The notes: generated by a model not told the origin, from the letters alone. A stretch of DNA of 64,000 nt from Pseudomonadota bacterium (GCA_018816735.1 JAHIVH010000003.1:1-64000), one strand, 5' to 3'. Positions 9,006 to 19,084 are shown, numbered from the stretch's first letter. Numbers and translations: made by a program.

Positions 9006-12000
9006 CTAATCGTTTTTATATATCCTTGTTATAACATAATTTTCAAATCGCTCAAATTCTTTTTCAAGCTTTTGATATAACATGTCACTCTGATCGAACA
9101 TACCCGTTTTTGCCATATTTTCGATTTGTGAGGCTGCTTGCGAGAGATCAAGGGCGGTGAGGTTGGCGGCGCCCCCTTTAATTGCATGTGATTCTTTCCG
9201 GATGACCTCAGCATCTTTTTTACCTATGGCCTCGGAAATCACTTGAAGCTGGCGCCTGACGTTTTTCAGGAAACCATCAATAATGTCTGTTAGAAATGCC
9301 TGGTCATTATCAAATTCTTCAAGAATTTTTTCATATATCACAGGTGGTGTTGAGCCGTCATCTGCGATTGATTCCTTATGGTGCCTGTCACTTTCGGTAA
9401 AGGCGGATAAGGTTTCTTTTTCCGGTTGCCGCCATATCCATTTCTCAATAATGGCGATAAGCTTATTTTTCCGCAAGGGTTTGGTCAGATAATCATCTGC
9501 CCCGGCCTCAAGACATTTTTCCTCGTCCCCTTTCATGGCATGGGCTGTCACGGCAATAATTGGGATTCGTTTAAGGGAGGATTCATCCCCGCCCGTTTCC
9601 AGACGATATCTTGCCTCAATTTCCCGGATTTTGCAGGTGGCTTCATATCCGTCCATCACAGGCATCTGCATATCCATTAAAATGAGGTCAAAACGTTTTT
9701 TTCTAAACGCGTTTACAGCTTCAAGTCCGTTTTCAGCCAGTTCGGCATCATAACCAACGGAAGACAGATTGCGCATGGTTACCTGCTGATTGGTCGGGTA
9801 GTCCTCCACAAGCAGGATACGGATATTCTTCTGCTGATTTTCTAAGATCGTATGCCGGGTAATCAGAGCCGGTTTTTTATCATTATGTTCCGCTTCAATG
9901 CTGACCAGAGTCGACTCAATCACCCGTTTGAGGTCACCGCTTTTAACCGGTTTTGTCAAATAGGCGTTTACGCCTATTTCACGGCAATTTTTTCCGTCAC
10001 CAAGGTGACCTACAGACGTCAAAACAATAATAGGAAGTTCTCTGTAAAATGTCATCCCCCTGATCGTTCTGGCCAATTCAAATCCATCCATCCCGGCCAT
10101 CTGCAGGTCGGTGATCACAAGATCAAACCTGTTTCCCGACACCATGGATATGTTTAACTGATTAATCGCACCCAAGGCATCTCTGGCTTCAATGGACGAA
10201 CACTGCCATGATTTCAGATATTCTGTAATGATATCCCTGTTCAGGGAAATATCATCCACCACAAGCACACTTAAACCGGACACATCCACATGATCATCCA
10301 CATGGATAATATCCTTGGGATCCTGGGTTTTAAAATCGAGCGTGAAAAAGAAAGACGTCCCTTTTTGTTCTTCGCTTGAAAACCAGATTTCACCACCCAT
10401 CAATTCTACCAGTTTCTTGCATATGGTCGTCCCAAGGCCTGTTCCGCCGTATTTTCGGGTCGTGGATCCATCGACCTGGGTGAAGCTTTTGAATATCACG
10501 TCCTGTTTTTCAACAGGTATACCAATACCGGTATCCTGAACAATAAATTTCAGCACGACTCGGTTCCCTGAAACGGTTACGGTTTCAACCCTGACAACGA
10601 TCTCTCCCTTATGGGTGAACTTTACAGAATTCCCTGTCAAATTCACCAGAATCTGTCTTAACCGGCCGGGATCACCTATCAGATGTGTAGGGATACCCGG
10701 AGGAAGAAACAGGATGAATTCGATACCCTTTTTGGCAGCCCTCACAGATGTCCCGCCAGCAACGTCCTCCATCAGTGACCTTAAATCAAACGGGATCTCT
10801 TCTATCTCGAGCATACCGGCTTCTATCTTCGAATAATCGAGAATATCATTGATAATACCTAGAAGGGCTATAGCCTCTGCATCGATCAGATTAAATATAT
10901 TTCTCTGGTTTTCATCCAGATCGGTCTGACCGGCAATCTCTGTCATACCGATGATCCCGTTTAAAGGCGTACGAATTTCATGACTCATATTGGCCAGGAA
11001 TTCGCTTTTGGCTGTATTGGCTTTTTCAGCAGCATCCATGGCCTTTTTTGCCTGTGCGCTTGCCTTTTCAGCTTCTTCCTTGGCAATCATCAATTCACGG
11101 GTTCGCTCCGCCACATGAATCTCCAGTTCGTCATGGGCTTTTTTGAGCGCCTCCTCGGTCATTTTTCTTGCGGAAATATCCCGCACCATAATGCAGAGGA
11201 ATTCTCCCATATCGTCTTCTATGAGGTGAGTGGTCTTCATTACAGGAATATATGTACCATCTTTCCTTGCATGGGACACTTCACCATTAAAAAATTTACG
11301 CTTCGTATTGTCCTTGTCCGGGATATCCGCATTTCCAAACAATTCGAAGATATTTTTTCCAACAAGCTCGAAAACATCATAGCCGTGCATACCGGCCCAT
11401 GCGTAATTATTAAAAATCAAGGTGCCATCCATATCTGTCACGGCAATTCCTTCAACAGCCTGCTCCACAGCTTTTTCCAGAATATGGGTCTTTCTTAAGG
11501 GCCGGCTGACGGACCGGACCATCACAATTGAAAAAAAGATCAGGGTAATCACCATCGTACAAACAAATACGATAACATTGATGACCCACTGATTTTTTGT
11601 AGTCCTTGAAAGAACGGCCAGATGCTTATTCAGATCTTCTGTCAAAATGGCAAGGACGTCTGTCATTTGATTCTGCAGCACACGTGTTTGTTCGGAAAGG
11701 TCCGTGGTTTTCGACTCAAGAACTTCCAACTCTTTTTCAGACAGTTTATTCCATGTAAAGCTCATCTGCCAGTAGGTTTTTTGTGCTGTTTTCGTATAAA
11801 CCGAATGCTGTTCGAGGAGTGTTTTAATCCGGGCTTTGTTTTTTTCCGGCTGGCCATAAATGTCAATAAGATATTGAAGGGAACGCGCTGTCACATCTGC
11901 TTTTTCCCTGGCTCGTTCAAACAGGGACTCATCCTTCATCAAAAGCGCGGTTCGATATAATTGTATCTGTTCGTTGAATGCATTTATGGCGAGTTGGCTT

Positions 12001-12158
12001 TGTCTTGTTGCCGGAAAAAAAAGATCTGAAATTTCCGAAAAATGAGATTCCGCATATCGCCCCTGGTAGACGCCATAAATCATGGAGGCAAAATACCCGA
12101 GGACGAGGATACTCATACTCAGCCAGATTCGAGCCGAGATACTAAAAGGTCTTCTCAT
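9006..12158 (-). CDS. Hybrid sensor histidine kinase (PAS-HisKA-HATPase-REC-REC-Hpt)
   Basis: A 1050-residue BarA-like phosphorelay kinase. Order: transmembrane helix near 10-30; helical periplasmic sensor to about 190; second helix near 195-215; PAS domain about 225-340; coiled coil; HisKA with the H-box MSHEIRTPLNGI near 390; HATPase with DTGIGIP and GGTGLG; receiver 1 (LVVDD, DLVITDLQMAGMDG); receiver 2 (LLVEDYPTNQQ, DLILMDMQMPVMDG); Hpt domain with ESHAIKGGAANL near 970. The signal is sensed in the periplasm or by PAS. Phosphate would pass His-Asp-His to an external regulator, possibly the CheY-like protein encoded downstream. Confidence 0.93.
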   Translation of the reverse strand: MRRPFSISARIWLSMSILVLGYFASMIYGVYQGRYAESHFSEISDLFFPATRQSQLAINAFNEQIQLYRTALLMKDESLFERAREKADVTARSLQYLIDIYGQPEKNKARIKTLLEQHSVYTKTAQKTYWQMSFTWNKLSEKELEVLESKTTDLSEQTRVLQNQMTDVLAILTEDLNKHLAVLSRTTKNQWVINVIVFVCTMVITLIFFSIVMVRSVSRPLRKTHILEKAVEQAVEGIAVTDMDGTLIFNNYAWAGMHGYDVFELVGKNIFELFGNADIPDKDNTKRKFFNGEVSHARKDGTYIPVMKTTHLIEDDMGEFLCIMVRDISARKMTEEALKKAHDELEIHVAERTRELMIAKEEAEKASAQAKKAMDAAEKANTAKSEFLANMSHEIRTPLNGIIGMTEIAGQTDLDENQRNIFNLIDAEAIALLGIINDILDYSKIEAGMLEIEEIPFDLRSLMEDVAGGTSVRAAKKGIEFILFLPPGIPTHLIGDPGRLRQILVNLTGNSVKFTHKGEIVVRVETVTVSGNRVVLKFIVQDTGIGIPVEKQDVIFKSFTQVDGSTTRKYGGTGLGTTICKKLVELMGGEIWFSSEEQKGTSFFFTLDFKTQDPKDIIHVDDHVDVSGLSVLVVDDISLNRDIITEYLKSWQCSSIEARDALGAINQLNISMVSGNRFDLVITDLQMAGMDGFELARTIRGMTFYRELPIIVLTSVGHLGDGKNCREIGVNAYLTKPVKSGDLKRVIESTLVSIEAEHNDKKPALITRHTILENQQKNIRILLVEDYPTNQQVTMRNLSSVGYDAELAENGLEAVNAFRKKRFDLILMDMQMPVMDGYEATCKIREIEARYRLETGGDESSLKRIPIIAVTAHAMKGDEEKCLEAGADDYLTKPLRKNKLIAIIEKWIWRQPEKETLSAFTESDRHHKESIADDGSTPPVIYEKILEEFDNDQAFLTDIIDGFLKNVRRQLQVISEAIGKKDAEVIRKESHAIKGGAANLTALDLSQAASQIENMAKTGMFDQSDMLYQKLEKEFERFENYVITRIYKND

Positions 12159-12301
12159 AGATGCTCCGCAAGAACGCCTTTAAAACAATTTCGTTTTTGA
12201 AAAGAAATCTCTGATAAAAAATGGCCTTACCGGCAACTTAAATGTATCTTTTGCCTCATCAAGAATTATGGGCTGAACAGACATCCGAACGAGATATGGC
12301 A

Positions 12302-12760
12302 CTAAAATGGGATATCATCATCCGGCGGCATCTGATGTTGCGGAGGAGGCCCCTGCTGAGGTGTATTCTGATAATTACTATTGCCCTGCCCCGAATCATA
12401 ATTCTGATAGGAATCATCCTGAGATGAACTGTCCTGACCGCCACCTCGCCCACCGATAAATGTAAACTGGTTCACGATGATATCTGTGGTATATCGTGTA
12501 ATACCGTCTTTTTCATACTGGCCGTACTGAATTTCTCCTTCCACATAAAGCTCTCGTCCTTTACTCATATACTGGCCAATGATTTCACCCGATTTGCCGA
12601 ATGCCGTGCAACGATGCCAGGCAGTCACCTCGTTGCCATCCTTCCTCTTTTTTGATGTTGCAATAGAAAATTTACATACAGCCATCCCGCTGGGTGTATA
12701 GGTCATTTCAGGATCACGTCCGAGCCTTCCCACAAGAATCACTTTATTAACACCTGCCAT
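12302..12760 (-). CDS. ssb: Single-stranded DNA-binding protein
   Basis: A 152-residue SSB. The OB fold covers about residues 1-105 (MAGVNKVILVGRLGRDPE, WHRCTAFGK). A Gly/Gln/Asn-rich disordered linker follows, then the acidic tip DDDIPF, the standard docking tail for replication and repair partners. Forms tetramers on single-stranded DNA. A strong GGAGGAAAA ribosome site precedes the ATG. It stands alone, without rpsF or rpsR beside it. Confidence 0.97.
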   Translation of the reverse strand: MAGVNKVILVGRLGRDPEMTYTPSGMAVCKFSIATSKKRKDGNEVTAWHRCTAFGKSGEIIGQYMSKGRELYVEGEIQYGQYEKDGITRYTTDIIVNQFTFIGGRGGGQDSSSQDDSYQNYDSGQGNSNYQNTPQQGPPPQHQMPPDDDIPF

Positions 12761-13086
12761 TTTTTCCTCCGGATTTATTATTCAAGATTGTCAATGTGTT
12801 GTACTCATGGCCCTCATCATGAGTCATTTTCAAATGTGGTTTAAAACTTATCTTTTTTAACAGGAGATGGCAACTTTAAAAATAACATCTTAAACGTTCC
12901 TATCAAAACCGACCCTCATTTTTCTATCCCTGTTTGGGATTCATCTATCTTGTAAAAATGCAAGAAATCATTTATATCACTATCAATTTACATTCATTCC
13001 AAGACTGGTTCGCAAGAGGTGATGCGTCCAATACATCCGGGGTTGCCCAAAGGAGTTCGGCAGTTTATTGCTGATGTTTTACGATT
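12761..13086. other. Divergent intergenic region between ssb and the rRNA methyltransferase gene
   Basis: About 325 bases without a supportable gene. It must carry the promoters of ssb (leftward) and of the methyltransferase gene (rightward). No riboswitch, tRNA or strong hairpin was recognised. Confidence 0.5.
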
Positions 13087-14265
13087 ATGAAAAGTTCTAT
13101 AGAAAAACGGATCAAACGGCATATCACCGGCCAGGAGCAAACATTCTTTACCGTCGTTTCCCCGGGTCTTGAAAAAATATGTGAACAGGAGCTGAAAGCG
13201 CTTGAAACCGACATCAGGGACATCTCCTTAAAAAAAGGCGGTATTGAGTTCAAGGGGCGTGTTCATCACAGTTACCATGCCAATCTTCATTTACGGACTG
13301 CAAGCCGCATTCTCATGCGTATCGCTGAATTTAAAGTCACCAACTTCAGACAGCTTTTGAAAAAAATAGAAGATTTCCCATGGGAACTTTATCTCCAAAA
13401 TGGGCATTTGCCCATGCTGAATACCACGTCAAAACGATCCAGGCTTTTTCACAAAGAGGCAATCAATGAAACGATTCTTTCAGGTATCGGGGAAATATGG
13501 GGCAATCGTTTACCGGATACGTTCTCCCCTGACTCCCGCATGCCTCAGCAATTGTTTGTGAGACTGGTTGACGATATTCTGACATTGTCCATAGATAGCA
13601 GTGGCGATCTCCTGTATAAACGAGGGATTAAAACACTCAAGGGAAAAGCCCCCATCCGGGAAACGATTGCTGCCGCAGCCCTTAAAATCGCCGGGTATGA
13701 TGGCAGCCTTCCTCTGATTGATCCCATGTGCGGGGCAGGCACCTTTTCAATTGAGAGTGCGATGATAAAAAAAAGTATTCCTCCGGGATGGTTCAGGGAT
13801 TTCGCCTTTATGGACTGGCCCTCTTTTCAGCCAGGCAGATGGGCCCATGAAAAACGTGAGGCAGAAAAGCGGATACAGCCCACCGGAAACCCTTTTATTT
13901 TTGCGTCTGACAAAGATGAAACCGCCTGTCTGCAATTAAGCGGCACATGTCAGACCTTCGATCTCTCGCAAGACATTCAGGTGTCCTGCAAGGATTTTTT
14001 TTCGTTCACACCATCCCGGTTGACCGGTCAAAAAGGATTTGTAACCATCAACCCGCCCTATGGCATCAGAATCGGCACGGAAAAAGAAAGTGATGAAATT
14101 TTCGATTCTATTCTCCAAAAACTCGTCAGGGACTACAAAGGCTGGAAGGTCATCATCATTGCCGCAGGGGTAAACAAGGATAAAAAAATTCCTTTTCCAT
14201 CCAGCCGCCATCCGTTTTTACATGGCGGGCTAAATCTTTTGCTGATTACCGGAAGAATTGCCTGA
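13087..14265 (+). CDS. THUMP-domain RNA methyltransferase (RlmL-like)
   Basis: A 392-residue protein. An N-terminal ferredoxin-like/THUMP RNA-binding part covers about 20-160. The methyltransferase domain has the SAM motif DPMCGAGTF near 218-226 and the catalytic NPPYGIRI motif near 323. This matches the first half of RlmKL and the stand-alone RlmL/YpsC group, which makes m2G in 23S rRNA. The RlmK half is absent, as usual outside gammaproteobacteria. There is no clear Shine-Dalgarno before the ATG, so the start is somewhat uncertain. It converges with the next gene, 21 bases between stops. Confidence 0.9.
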   Translation: MKSSIEKRIKRHITGQEQTFFTVVSPGLEKICEQELKALETDIRDISLKKGGIEFKGRVHHSYHANLHLRTASRILMRIAEFKVTNFRQLLKKIEDFPWELYLQNGHLPMLNTTSKRSRLFHKEAINETILSGIGEIWGNRLPDTFSPDSRMPQQLFVRLVDDILTLSIDSSGDLLYKRGIKTLKGKAPIRETIAAAALKIAGYDGSLPLIDPMCGAGTFSIESAMIKKSIPPGWFRDFAFMDWPSFQPGRWAHEKREAEKRIQPTGNPFIFASDKDETACLQLSGTCQTFDLSQDIQVSCKDFFSFTPSRLTGQKGFVTINPPYGIRIGTEKESDEIFDSILQKLVRDYKGWKVIIIAAGVNKDKKIPFPSSRHPFLHGGLNLLLITGRIA

Positions 14266-14286
14266 CACCAAAAAACGGCTTCGCTA

Positions 14287-16611
14287 TCATGACCAAAATT
14301 TCTTTATGCTCAGGGCAACGGCACAGAAACATACACCTGACAGAAAAAGAAATAACGCGGTCCAGTCTGTTGCTGGGGGATTTAAGGTTTCAATAAAACA
14401 ACTGACCACATCGTTATCAATATCACCTGATTGATTCGCGACACCGTTTTCATAAAGCCTTACAGCCAGAACGCCGCCAGTACCATCGGCAATAAATGCA
14501 TATCGGGCATATTGTTTTTCATTATCGAGGCTGGTGATTTTTGAAGACAGGCGGATATCCTGACATACGCCATAGGTCTGGTAAGAGGGAAATGTCACTC
14601 CTTCCATGTCGGCCGGTTTTTTAATATTCACGGCCACCATGCCGTCCACCCCATCGGCAACGTAGGCAATTTGATCAGATACAACCACACTGCCGGCATT
14701 TCCAGGCGTGTCAAATTTTCCCTTTAAAACCGGCCTGGCCGGAGCAGACACATCAATAACATTAAGCCCGTTTTCTCCGTCTGCCACATAGGCGTAGCCG
14801 TTTTCAACATATACCCCTCTTGCAGTGCCATCCGTATTGAACGATCCTTGGGGAAAAGGATTTAATGGGTCACTGACATTTAAAATCAACAGCCCGTTTT
14901 CTCCGTCTGCCATATAGGCATAACCATCTGCCACATAAACATCCATGGCCATTCCCGGTGTATCATATACACTTTTGACTGAAGGTGCGGCAGGCGATGC
15001 AACATCGGTGATGATCAACCCGTTTTCACCTCCTGCCACATACCCATATTGACCTGAAAGAAAAAGTTTTTCTGCATCGCTGAACGCTTCGGTATCAAGG
15101 GCGGCGATCTTGTCAAAGGAGACGGATGGCGTCGAGGAATCCCATACTTCTAACCCGCCTTCTGCCAAAACCAGGAACAGATAATTCCCTGAAACAGCCA
15201 CATCGCTTACCGGGCCGGAAGTGTCATGAACCGCAAGAAAGTCAAGGGCAGCCATCCTTGTCAAGGAGTTGCTGTCTACCAGCCTGAAAACCAGAAGGCC
15301 TCCGTCTTCTCCCCGGTCTGCAGCGAACAGATATCTTATGGAAACACCATCCTCTGTTTTTTCATTGGACAGGCAAAGCCCCCTGACATCCAATTTTTTC
15401 CGATATTCCCCGACCTCTGCCGGGCTTTCAGGATCAGAGACATCTATCTTCTTGATCCCCTTGACAAGACCATTATCAGGCGTATTGGCATAGGACGCCA
15501 GATATACAGAGCCCGCCATATACTTCACGGCATGGGAGCCAAGGGCGTTTTCTGCCGGATCTTCAACCTCTCCTCTTTCCGGATAGGCACCCTTGATAAC
15601 CGGGACAGCAACGTCACTGACATCCACGATCTGTAACCCTATGGTGTCTGCAACATACGCATATCCGTCCTCCGACATGTCCATGGCGGTCACATATCCG
15701 CCAGGTATGGCGTTAAGGCCTATCTGCGTCAGTGTGGCACCGCTTTCCGCTTCGTCTGTTCTGTATATACCCAGACGGCTTTCAATCGCTCCATTTCCTG
15801 CAGACACGTCAACGTAATCCACATGTGGTATATAAAGAAACCCTTTGTCATCGACAAAAACATCTTTTGCGCGGGCATAATTATCATATAACAGGTTTGC
15901 GCCCAGGACTGAAATGGTCTCATCGATCCCGATATTTTCACCGGCAACAGGCTCGGATATATCAAAAAAAATGACTCCGGAAAAAGCGTCCAATGCATAG
16001 GCGTATCGGGTTGATGATTCAGTCAAAGAACCTACGGATATGCCCAGAATGCCTTCCGGAAATTCGGATTTTTCATAAATCCCGTCTTCTTCCAGAATAT
16101 ACTGTCCGGCATTCAACAAATCTTCAGTCAGGGTTAATACACGAATCCCGTAGAGGGTGTCTGCCAGATAGACATGCCCGTCTCCCACATTTAATTTGAA
16201 GGCAAAAATATCACTGGCCCAGTCCCTTGTTTCACCGGACGCGGACAATGCCGAAGGCGCATATGAGCCTATGGGGCTTTCCTGAATATATCCGTTATCA
16301 TCTGTCTTAAACATACGGATTCCGTCACTTCCCATGGCTGCAAAAAGCTTGTGATCCTTATAACAAAGAGACTGGATCATCTCTGTTGTATTAACCATCA
16401 GAGTACCGGGTAAAACCGTTAACGCGCTATCAAGTGTGGTGATAACATTTTCTTCTGCATAATAGATGACCTGATCATCCGGATTAACCGCAATGACTCC
16501 TTTTACGACACTTGGCCACTCGACAGCCTCGGTTGTTCTAAGCGAACAAAACGCATACGAGGTGAATACCAGTTGAAATAATATGGCTGCCGATACAGTA
16601 AGCCGTGTCAT
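14287..16611 (-). CDS. Secreted LVIVD-repeat beta-propeller protein with C-terminal membrane anchor
   Basis: A 774-residue exported protein: signal peptide at 1-22 (ILFQLVFTSYAF), then many LVIVD-type repeats of about 40-45 residues with cores such as GYAYVADGENGL and VIDVSAPARPV, predicted to fold as beta-propellers. Near the C-terminus, TDWTALFLFLSGVCFCAVAL plus basic residues is a transmembrane anchor, so the propeller should face the periplasm or cell surface. Repeats are clearest in the last 250 residues. Function is probably binding or scaffolding. The leader before the start (16612-16720) is long. Confidence 0.85.
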   Translation of the reverse strand: MTRLTVSAAILFQLVFTSYAFCSLRTTEAVEWPSVVKGVIAVNPDDQVIYYAEENVITTLDSALTVLPGTLMVNTTEMIQSLCYKDHKLFAAMGSDGIRMFKTDDNGYIQESPIGSYAPSALSASGETRDWASDIFAFKLNVGDGHVYLADTLYGIRVLTLTEDLLNAGQYILEEDGIYEKSEFPEGILGISVGSLTESSTRYAYALDAFSGVIFFDISEPVAGENIGIDETISVLGANLLYDNYARAKDVFVDDKGFLYIPHVDYVDVSAGNGAIESRLGIYRTDEAESGATLTQIGLNAIPGGYVTAMDMSEDGYAYVADTIGLQIVDVSDVAVPVIKGAYPERGEVEDPAENALGSHAVKYMAGSVYLASYANTPDNGLVKGIKKIDVSDPESPAEVGEYRKKLDVRGLCLSNEKTEDGVSIRYLFAADRGEDGGLLVFRLVDSNSLTRMAALDFLAVHDTSGPVSDVAVSGNYLFLVLAEGGLEVWDSSTPSVSFDKIAALDTEAFSDAEKLFLSGQYGYVAGGENGLIITDVASPAAPSVKSVYDTPGMAMDVYVADGYAYMADGENGLLILNVSDPLNPFPQGSFNTDGTARGVYVENGYAYVADGENGLNVIDVSAPARPVLKGKFDTPGNAGSVVVSDQIAYVADGVDGMVAVNIKKPADMEGVTFPSYQTYGVCQDIRLSSKITSLDNEKQYARYAFIADGTGGVLAVRLYENGVANQSGDIDNDVVSCFIETLNPPATDWTALFLFLSGVCFCAVALSIKKFWS

Positions 16612-17042
16612 AGGATAAAATCCTTTCTTTAAGGATATGGACGGGATTTTGCTCCGGCACAGGAGAAAGTATATGGCTCAGCCAGGAGCACAATAGCCGG
16701 ATTGAATCTAAATAATGGCCTGAACGCTGTCAAGCTCAAAAAAACTTGAAACCGGAAACGTTATTGATGTGGCATACTGTCAATATATTTAATAAATTGG
16801 TTTCTATCATCACGGCTATGGTTTCTTTTTTTAAAATCAACGCCATTTGGGTACGGATCAGCTCTCAAACAATAAACGCCATTTATTCAATATAATGCTT
16901 TTCCATAGAAAACACCCGGGAAGAACTTGAGTGAAAAATATTTTTTTATAAGCCACAATAATGTGTGAAAAAACATTTTTCGAGACATTGAAACTACCTG
17001 AGGCCATACCATCATAAATGGTTCAGGAAAGGATAGAGCACA
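16612..17042. other. Intergenic region between the propeller gene and the capA remnant
   Basis: About 430 bases. The part next to the propeller gene must hold its promoter and an untranslated leader containing an imperfect stem around GCTCC/GGAGC (16650-16690 on the + strand). No known riboswitch consensus was matched. The rest shows no gene. Confidence 0.45.
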
Positions 17043-17660
17043 ATGAAACGTCTTTCTAATCCCAAACCTCTTTGGGGATTTATTTGGCGGCAATGGACAG
17101 ATAAAGGTTATTGTAACCGGAGACATCAATCTGGGAAATAAAGTGGGAGAACTTATCGAAGAACAGGAAAATAGCGACTATACGTTCCCTTTTCAGTATC
17201 TTGGGAATTATCTGCGCGAGGCTGATTTAACAATAGGCAATCTGGAAAGCATTATCACCGATAAAGGCACAAGCACCAAAAAAAACTGGGCGTTACATTG
17301 AGAGCCGAACCTGATGCAGTGAACGGCCTTACCTATGCCGGATTTGACATCGTCAGTGTGGCCAATAACCATATAGGCGACTATGATTTCGAAGGCATGA
17401 CCGATTCCTTTGAAAGACTGGAAGATGCCGGAATTGATCACGCTGGTGGCGGCCTTGATTTTGATAAGGCCCACACACCTGTCATCAAAAACATAAATGG
17501 CACTATAATTGCCGTGCTGGCAGATACAAACGTTCCCATGTATATGGATGCAACAGGGCCATATGCGCCCACCCCGAAATGGATAGCAAGGGAAGGTCGT
17601 CCGGGCATCGCACGGGCTCATAATACACGATTTGAAATGTATGGCGATCTTGCCCAGATG
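17043..17660 (+). pseudogene. Broken capA-like gene (PGA_cap metallophosphatase family)
   Basis: Two frames together give the start of a CapA/PGA-capsule-type protein. One frame (17101-17298) encodes IKVIVTGDINLGNKV, then ADLTIGNLESIITDKG. After a run of eight A residues at 17278-17285 the match continues in another frame: LRAEPDAVNGL, FDIVSVANNHIGDY, then WIAREGRPGIA. A likely original ATG at 17043 (AGGATAG upstream) is in a third relation, implying a second shift near 17080. Similarity ends near 17660, roughly half the usual length, so the 3' part is deleted. The protein would have been a periplasmic metal-dependent hydrolase-like enzyme. It is not functional unless both shifts are sequencing errors. 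Confidence 0.75.
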
Positions 17661-17692
17661 TCAGAAAATATCATACAGGCTAAAGCCATTTT

Positions 17693-17722
17693 GATAAAGC
17701 CGGGCATATGCCCGGCTTTATC
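17693..17722. terminator. Perfect 30-base palindrome, probable bidirectional terminator
   Basis: Fifteen-base arms beginning GATAAAGCCGGGCAT match perfectly with no spacer. A GC-rich core with an AAA/TTT edge sits where the broken capA and the leftward response regulator gene converge, and the response regulator stop codon lies inside its right arm. A poor T-run follows on either side. Confidence 0.7.
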
Positions 17723-18182
17723 TGTCTCCCCCTTTGTTCAATGCATCATTTACCGTGTGGTATTCATCGTGAGAGAAAGAACTGGCGTCCAGCACTTGCC
17801 GGATGTGGTTTGCAAAGGAAAAAAAATCAAATGGCTTTTTTATAAACGCCTTGGCGCCTGTCTGGACACTTGTCTTTTCGGTTACAACATCACTATGGCC
17901 GGTATAAATAATAATCGGTATGTCTGGCCTCACAGCCATCATCTTCTGTGTCAGTTCGTCGCCTCTTATGTCAGGCATGTTCACATCTGTAATAACCAGA
18001 TCAAAATCAAACGGATTTGACTGAAAAACGGACAACGCGTTTAACGGTTCTGATTCACAGGTCACGGTGTAACCCAACCGTGTTAAAATCATGTTTACCA
18101 TTTTCAGAATCATCTCATCGTCATCCACAACAAGAATCCGCTCATTACCCATATGAATATCTTTTGTAATCTCTTTTTCCAT
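17718..18182 (-). CDS. Single-domain response regulator
   Basis: A 154-residue receiver protein: acidic cluster VVDDDEM, phospho-acceptor Asp in DLVITDVNMPDIRG, Thr in IIIYTGHS, Lys in FIKKPFD, then a 25-residue tail without an output domain. It resembles the receiver halves that follow PAS kinases in Desulfobacterales. The start at 18182 has no clear ribosome site; the ATG at 18152 is an alternative. It lies 17 bases after the next gene on the same strand. Confidence 0.88.
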   Translation of the reverse strand: MEKEITKDIHMGNERILVVDDDEMILKMVNMILTRLGYTVTCESEPLNALSVFQSNPFDFDLVITDVNMPDIRGDELTQKMMAVRPDIPIIIYTGHSDVVTEKTSVQTGAKAFIKKPFDFFSFANHIRQVLDASSFSHDEYHTVNDALNKGGDR

Positions 18183-18199
18183 AACACATCGTTTTGTTG

Positions 18200-18799
18200 T
18201 CAGTATGCCATATCACCCTGAAGGAATCCGGCTTCAAAACCCGCTGTACCTATCATGGCGATTGTCTCTGATACCGGATTATTGTGGACAGGTTGAAAAG
18301 AGCAGTATGAGCCGTCAATTTTAACATGCTCTTTTTTAACTGCTTCAACAGCCCAAAATGGTTCGATAGCCTTTTTGCATAAATCTTCCGTCCATTTTTT
18401 CATCATCACATATTCGCCGAAGGTGAGATCCCGCGACGCTTCCACTTTTTTCCGGTATTCATCGAGCGGGCTGTAGTGCCGGCACATGGACAATGTATAA
18501 TATACCGCGGTGCTGGATATGGCGGATAACCCATGCAGGCTCTTTTGGAAACAAGCGATCCGTTTTTCAAAAATAACGTGCACCATAATCGTCACACTGA
18601 AAATCATAAACATAAAAATACCAAGTGCTATCGGTATATTATGGACATAGTTTTGCGCAAACCTTATATTTGCGCATATATACAAGAGAAGAGGTAGAAA
18701 AAACTGTATTGAAAATAAAATCATTTCTTTTTTAATGTTATGTTGTTCCTTGTCAATGTCACCTTTGGATGGCGGTTTTCTGTCAACTGAAAATTCCAT
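18200..18799 (-). CDS. Membrane protein of unknown function upstream of a response regulator
   Basis: A 199-residue protein with two transmembrane helices near 28-46 and 56-76, both preceded by charged residues, and a cytoplasmic or periplasmic C-terminal domain of about 120 residues with several cysteines and aromatic residues. No known domain recognised. The following response regulator gene starts only 17 bases later, so the pair is probably co-transcribed and the protein may be a sensor or partner. A GGGAAAGGGAAAT stretch upstream can act as ribosome site. Confidence 0.6.
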   Translation of the reverse strand: MEFSVDRKPPSKGDIDKEQHNIKKEMILFSIQFFLPLLLYICANIRFAQNYVHNIPIALGIFMFMIFSVTIMVHVIFEKRIACFQKSLHGLSAISSTAVYYTLSMCRHYSPLDEYRKKVEASRDLTFGEYVMMKKWTEDLCKKAIEPFWAVEAVKKEHVKIDGSYCSFQPVHNNPVSETIAMIGTAGFEAGFLQGDMAY

Positions 18800-18929
18800 T
18801 TCCCTTTCCCCCTTTTTACATAGATCTGAATTTTCTCCGCATCACAGACAGATTATTCCCCTGAGGCGGAAACAATTTTTCAGATAATGGAAAATAATTG
18901 ATAATTAAAAAGAATTAAGTTAGAAAGGT

Positions 18930-19011
18930 TCCCCATGAGGACTAACCCAATCCTCAGCCAAAGGCTGTTAACCTGCTCTCCCCAAAGTCCCGGTTAATGG
19001 CCTTTTTTTTT
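18930..19011 (+). ncRNA. Candidate small RNA or leader: two stem-loops ending in an orphan terminator
   Basis: Stem 1 pairs TGAGGA (18936-18941) with TCCTCA (18951-18956). Stem 2 pairs 18960-18973 with 18992-19005 over 14 positions including two G-U pairs and runs straight into a nine-T tract (19003-19011), a textbook rho-independent terminator on the + strand. No rightward gene precedes it; the previous gene reads left. The region 18898-18926 holds a poor promoter-like TTGATA/TAGAAA pair. It could be a small RNA of about 80 bases or an attenuated leader. No known RNA family recognised. Confidence 0.4.
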
Positions 19012-19084
19012 CAGTGAATGCCCCTCAACCCCATGTTGAACAGATCAGGTCATTCAAATTTTCCGTTACAAATTCATTTTTTGT

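Noticed and set aside
16612-16720. Leader of the propeller gene as a known riboswitch (c-di-GMP or similar)
   Set aside because: Some stem-like segments are present, but no consensus core could be matched by eye.
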